Of a DNA stretch of 64,000 nucleotides, positions 60,657-64,000 are shown piece by piece (the stretch's first letter is position 1; each line of letters begins with the position of its first letter). A program made the position numbers and the translations under genes. The DNA is from Romboutsia sedimentorum (GTDB taxonomy: Bacteria > Bacillota > Clostridia > Peptostreptococcales > Peptostreptococcaceae), in NCBI RefSeq assembly GCF_030131845.1, contig NZ_JASKYM010000002.1:444247-508246 (forward strand). The letters run 5' to 3'. The notes below the pieces were generated by a model. The model was not told where the DNA came from, searched no databases, and saw only the letters and a list, made by a program, of their open reading frames with translations.

Positions 60657-62804
60657 TTAATGACCAGTTAAGTCACTTTCGTTAAATTTAGCTTTAAATG
60701 AGGCTCCAGCTTTATTTATTGGCCCTTTAAGCAGTAAAGTAAATGCAATAGGTATAATCATAATAATAACTAGTACAGAGAGATCTCTAACTAAATTAGG
60801 TTGATATATACCACCTACAGTTTCACGAAGTGCAGATATTGCGTAAGTGAAAGGTAGTAATGGATTTACATTTTGGAAAAATTGTGGAGTAACTTCTATA
60901 GGGAATGTTCCTCCAGATGCTGCAACTTGTATTACCAAGAACACAACACTAATTGCTTTACCAATGTTACCAAAAATTGATACTAAAGAGTAAACTATTG
61001 AAGTAAAGACTATACTTGTAAATAATGATAATAAAACAAATAGTACAGGGTCAGTAACTTCTACACCTAGTAATAATATGTCACCAACACTAACTATAAG
61101 TGCTTGAACTATGGCAATACTTGCGAAAGTAAGCCCTCTACCAAAGTATATCTCAAACGGTTTATAATCTCCATGAGCTTCAGTAGAAAGTAATGACATA
61201 AGTAACAACACACCAACCCATAAAGAAAGAACAGTATAAAATGGTGTCATAGCAGAACCGTAATTTGCTATTGGATATAATTTGTTAGTAACTAAATCAA
61301 CAGGTTGCTTTAAGAAATCAGAATGTTTAATTACATCATTTTTAAGTAAAGATACTAAATCATCCATATTATCACCGTTGTTAATTTTTTTCATAGCATC
61401 AACTAATTCATTAACAGTAGATTCAGCTAATGGTAATTTTTGTTTTATGAATTTTATATTATCTTGTGCGCTCTTAGAGAATTTTAAAGTCGTGTCTAAA
61501 ATATCTTCAACAGCAGGTAATTTCTTTTGAGCTTGATTTAATACACCTATAACTTCATCTGCAACTTTATAGCTTTCATTAAATATGTTATTTATAGGAT
61601 TAGCTATTTTAGAATCAAAATTATTTAATATTGAAGATGATGTATTAGCTACATCGTTAGTAACTTGTAATATTTTGTTTAAACCGTCTATCGAAGGATT
61701 TTGTCCATTGGCAACTTGGTTTTTAATGTTATCTAAAGAAGCCATTGCAGTATCAAGTTTACCAACTATAGATTCTAATTGAGCTATAGGTCCTTGAAGT
61801 GGATGGTTAGGTGAAAATTGATCTAATTTCTTTAAAAATTCTAGTACAGTTTTGCTAGTATTTGATAAAGTAGATAATTTACTAGATAAGCTATCAACTA
61901 ATGCAGGTATATTTTCAGCACCTTTGTTTATAGCATCTATTAAATCTGAAACACTTGAAGATGCACTAGATGCAATATTTGATATAATTTGTAAATCACT
62001 TTTTATAATTGGAGAAACTTTATCAAGACTTCCCTTACTATCTTGTAGGAATGATTTAACATCATTTGCTAAGTTTTTAGAACTAGTTATAGTATCTTGA
62101 ATTAAAGGAACATCTTTTTGTAAATCTTTTACAATATTATTAACTTTATATGTAGCATCAGATGCTAAATTTACAGTTTTATTTATATCTTTAAATTTAC
62201 TTTGTACCTGAACTAATTCGTTTTCTAAACTTATTAATTTAGGTAATTGATTTTCTATTTCTATTCCTACCTCATTAAATACTTCAAAGACTACCTCACT
62301 TGCAGTTTTAACTACTGTTTGATTAACTTCACTTTGCACAGTAGAGGCACCTTTATCTGTGATTTTAGGAGCGATGGCATTTATTTTTTCATTTACAGTA
62401 TAAATTATTTCTCCTTTTTTAACATTATTTGATGTTAAAGAAGTTAAATTTTTAGAAAAATTCTTTGGAATTTCTATTGCTGCATAATATGTACCTTTGT
62501 TAACACCTTTTAACGCTTCTTTTTCGTCAACGAACTTCCAACCTAAATTTTTATTATCTTTAAGTTTTTCTACTACTTCGTCTCCTATATTTACTTTCTC
62601 ATCTTGAATAGTAGCACCGTCATCTTTGTTTACTACTGCAACAGATATATTTTTGGTACTACCATATGGATCCCATGATGCTTTAATATTAAACCATGCA
62701 TATAATGATGGTAAAAACGCAAGGCCGACTATTATTACTAATAAGACTTTATTAGTAAAGATATCAGCTAAATCTCTTTTGTATATTTTGAATATATTTT
62801 TCAA
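60657..62804 (-). CDS. YhgE/Pip domain membrane protein (ABC-2-like)
   Basis: A 715-residue protein. An N-terminal membrane helix (about 20-38) is followed by an extracellular domain with the YhgE/Pip motif AFLPSLYAWFNIKASWDPYG and a very long helical stalk (about 180-490, coiled coil). Four to six membrane helices at the C-terminus form the ABC-2-type block (LWVGVLLLMSLLSTEAHG). Relatives are phage infection protein (Pip), YueB (SPP1 receptor) and EsaA of type VII secretion. No other type VII secretion genes are visible here, so it may simply be a surface stalk. The start is TTG after GGAGGTGG. Confidence 0.93.
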   Translation of the reverse strand: MKNIFKIYKRDLADIFTNKVLLVIIVGLAFLPSLYAWFNIKASWDPYGSTKNISVAVVNKDDGATIQDEKVNIGDEVVEKLKDNKNLGWKFVDEKEALKGVNKGTYYAAIEIPKNFSKNLTSLTSNNVKKGEIIYTVNEKINAIAPKITDKGASTVQSEVNQTVVKTASEVVFEVFNEVGIEIENQLPKLISLENELVQVQSKFKDINKTVNLASDATYKVNNIVKDLQKDVPLIQDTITSSKNLANDVKSFLQDSKGSLDKVSPIIKSDLQIISNIASSASSSVSDLIDAINKGAENIPALVDSLSSKLSTLSNTSKTVLEFLKKLDQFSPNHPLQGPIAQLESIVGKLDTAMASLDNIKNQVANGQNPSIDGLNKILQVTNDVANTSSSILNNFDSKIANPINNIFNESYKVADEVIGVLNQAQKKLPAVEDILDTTLKFSKSAQDNIKFIKQKLPLAESTVNELVDAMKKINNGDNMDDLVSLLKNDVIKHSDFLKQPVDLVTNKLYPIANYGSAMTPFYTVLSLWVGVLLLMSLLSTEAHGDYKPFEIYFGRGLTFASIAIVQALIVSVGDILLLGVEVTDPVLFVLLSLFTSIVFTSIVYSLVSIFGNIGKAISVVFLVIQVAASGGTFPIEVTPQFFQNVNPLLPFTYAISALRETVGGIYQPNLVRDLSVLVIIMIIPIAFTLLLKGPINKAGASFKAKFNESDLTGH

Positions 62805-62941
62805 GTCTATCCACCTCCGTGATTGAACAAAAGAAACAAAAAGTTAGATTTTGAACTAAAGTATATTATATTTGTTTTTAATAAAATAGTAAAGTTAAAA
62901 AATTGTAACTTTATTTTATCGTTTAAAATAGGAATAGTTTT

Positions 62942-63511
62942 TTAAAACAGGTTAGAAATTATTCCCGTATGTTCATTAAATATGTTTAAACCTATTAAAA
63001 TTAAGATAACTCCACCTATCATTTGAGCATAATTTTTAAACACATTTCCAATTTTTTTTCCAATTAGGACGCCAATAAAGCACATTAAAAATGTAATAGA
63101 CCCAATAGCTAAACATATAGGAACTATGTCTATATTTAAAAATGCAAAGCTAACTCCAATAGCTAAAGCATCGATACTAGTTGCGATAGATAAGACAATA
63201 AGTTCTTTATTATCTAAAGTAGAAGAATTACTATCATCGTCATCTTTAGCATCAAATATCATTTTAATACCAATAAAGCTCAATAGTAAAAGAGCTATCC
63301 AATGATCAAAGGATTTGATGTAAGATTCAAATTTAATACCAAGTAGCCAACCAATTAAAGGCATGATTCCTTGAAACAATCCAAAGAAAAAAGCTATTTT
63401 AGCAGATATAGAATAATTTATTTTTTTTAGTGTGATTCCTTTTGTAACAGATACTGCAAAAGCATCCATTGAAAGAGCAAATGAAGTAAGTAAAATACTT
63501 ATGATTCCCAT
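62942..63511 (-). CDS. mntP: Manganese efflux pump MntP
   Basis: A 189-residue protein with six membrane helices and the MntP motifs ALSMDAFAVSVTKGI, IATSIDALAIGVSFA and the central acidic cluster DAKDDDDSNS between helices 3 and 4. It exports Mn2+, protecting against manganese excess. AGGAGG precedes the ATG. In several Firmicutes mntP is controlled by a yybP-ykoY riboswitch; none is visible in the short (58-base) gap upstream. It probably shares a transcript with the regulator gene upstream on the same strand. Confidence 0.95.
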   Translation of the reverse strand: MGIISILLTSFALSMDAFAVSVTKGITLKKINYSISAKIAFFFGLFQGIMPLIGWLLGIKFESYIKSFDHWIALLLLSFIGIKMIFDAKDDDDSNSSTLDNKELIVLSIATSIDALAIGVSFAFLNIDIVPICLAIGSITFLMCFIGVLIGKKIGNVFKNYAQMIGGVILILIGLNIFNEHTGIISNLF

Positions 63512-63569
63512 TAAAATTCCTCCTGAGTTTTTTAATTGTTGATTTTATTACAATGATATTAATTGTGAT

Positions 63570-64000
63570 TTATAATTTTGATGCAAGATAAGATTTAATA
63601 CTTAAATAAAAAATAAAAGAATGTTTGAAATTCTTTAAATCAAGTTCTAAAATTTCTTTTATTTTATCTAGTCGATATATAAGTGTATTTCGATGTAGAA
63701 ATAAATGAGAAGACGTTTTAGAAATATTAAGGTCATTTTCTATAAAGCTAATTCCTGTATGTAATAAAGTTTCATCCATATTTTTTATTTTTGAAAAATC
63801 TATTAAATCAATAAATGATTTTTCTTTTCCAATTAGTTCAATAGCTTTATAAACCGATAAATCATGTAATGTTATAAAATTGTTTAAATTAGTTTCTGTT
63901 TTTAAACTAGATAAAAGTTCATCTAAAATAGATAATCTAAAGTTAAAAGTGTCGATGTCGTTTATTTTACCTAAATAAGCAACATAAGTAGTAGTATATG
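63570..64000 (-). CDS. CdaR/PucR-type regulator, C-terminal part
   Basis: The minus-strand frame is open from the right edge through to a stop at 63570, giving at least 143 residues with no start inside the window. The last 60 residues are the PucR C-terminal helix-turn-helix: GISFIENDLNISKTSSHLFL then HRNTLIYRLDKI. The preceding residues (LHDLSVYKAIELIG and the opening YVAYLGKINDIDTF) look like the end of a GGDEF-like or sensor domain of the CdaR family. A shorter reading from the internal methionine at 63779 is probably not the start. Such proteins regulate purine, sugar acid or amino-acid use. It lies upstream of mntP on the same strand. Confidence 0.82.
   Translation of the reverse strand, partial: YTTTYVAYLGKINDIDTFNFRLSILDELLSSLKTETNLNNFITLHDLSVYKAIELIGKEKSFIDLIDFSKIKNMDETLLHTGISFIENDLNISKTSSHLFLHRNTLIYRLDKIKEILELDLKNFKHSFIFYLSIKSYLASKL

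Noticed and set aside
1-64000. CRISPR array, tRNA, rRNA, insertion sequence
   Set aside because: No regularly spaced repeats with spacers, no cloverleaf-like sequence and no transposase frame were seen on either strand.

Overview
This window is a piece of a low-GC (very A+T-rich) chromosome from a Gram-positive, spore-forming Clostridia member. The best fit is the Peptostreptococcaceae (the Clostridioides / Paraclostridium / Romboutsia / Terrisporobacter group). The reasons are a peroxiredoxin-chitinase fusion of the CotE spore-coat type, a PdaA-type cortex deacetylase, strong AGGAGG ribosome binding sites with many TTG starts, compact Rho-independent terminators, and a run folate genes - DAHP synthase - dnaG - rpoD - trmK - nif3 that I remember as being arranged much like this in C. 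difficile (from memory, not checked). No tRNA, rRNA, CRISPR array, insertion sequence or prophage block is visible.

Layout. 0-8 kb: the end of a secreted amidase-like gene, a cold-shock protein, a CBS-pair protein, a parvulin PPIase, small membrane proteins, a TSCPD protein, RidA, then alanine racemase, S66 LD-carboxypeptidase and a DUF3867-like gene in a probable operon. 8-25 kb: Uup-type ABC-F ATPase, TIM-barrel enzyme, CinA, DJ-1/PfpI, Ca2+-type P-ATPase, radical SAM protein, VanW protein, small transporters, a MerR regulator behind a long inverted repeat, a secreted PHP hydrolase and PdaA. 25-34 kb: a DinG helicase with a decayed exonuclease domain, a CaCA exchanger, an NhaC-family transporter under a clear lysine riboswitch, an RNase HI with an N-terminal viroplasmin-like domain, and CotE. 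34-47 kb: an accessory-looking surface and signalling stretch (PP2C phosphatase, membrane TPR proteins, VanW-G5 protein, a sensor-Fis regulator without AAA+ module, WG-repeat and MORN-repeat proteins, LrgAB, YitT, CAP protein, NodB deacetylase). 47-54 kb: a nine-gene pABA/folate operon ending in DAHP synthase, with an unexpected nucleotidyltransferase-like gene inside it. 54-60 kb: dnaG-rpoD (primase and housekeeping sigma), a small antisense gene, trmK and nif3. 60-64 kb: a lone LLH-type holin, a YhgE/Pip protein, the MntP manganese exporter and the C-terminal part of a CdaR/PucR-type regulator that runs off the right edge.

The clearest joined-up biology is (i) the pab-fol-aro operon, which would make pABA and the pterin half of folate and pull carbon into the shikimate pathway from one promoter; (ii) the macromolecular-synthesis operon dnaG-rpoD; (iii) lysine-sensing control of an NhaC-type transporter; and (iv) several spore/cell-wall functions (CotE, PdaA, alanine racemase, LD-carboxypeptidase, deacetylases, VanW proteins). 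I did not find a convincing wholly new system. The most unusual items are the degenerate DinG nuclease domain, a probable ATT start codon, the AAA+-less Fis regulator, the PP2C/TPR cluster and several unexplained intergenic repeats.
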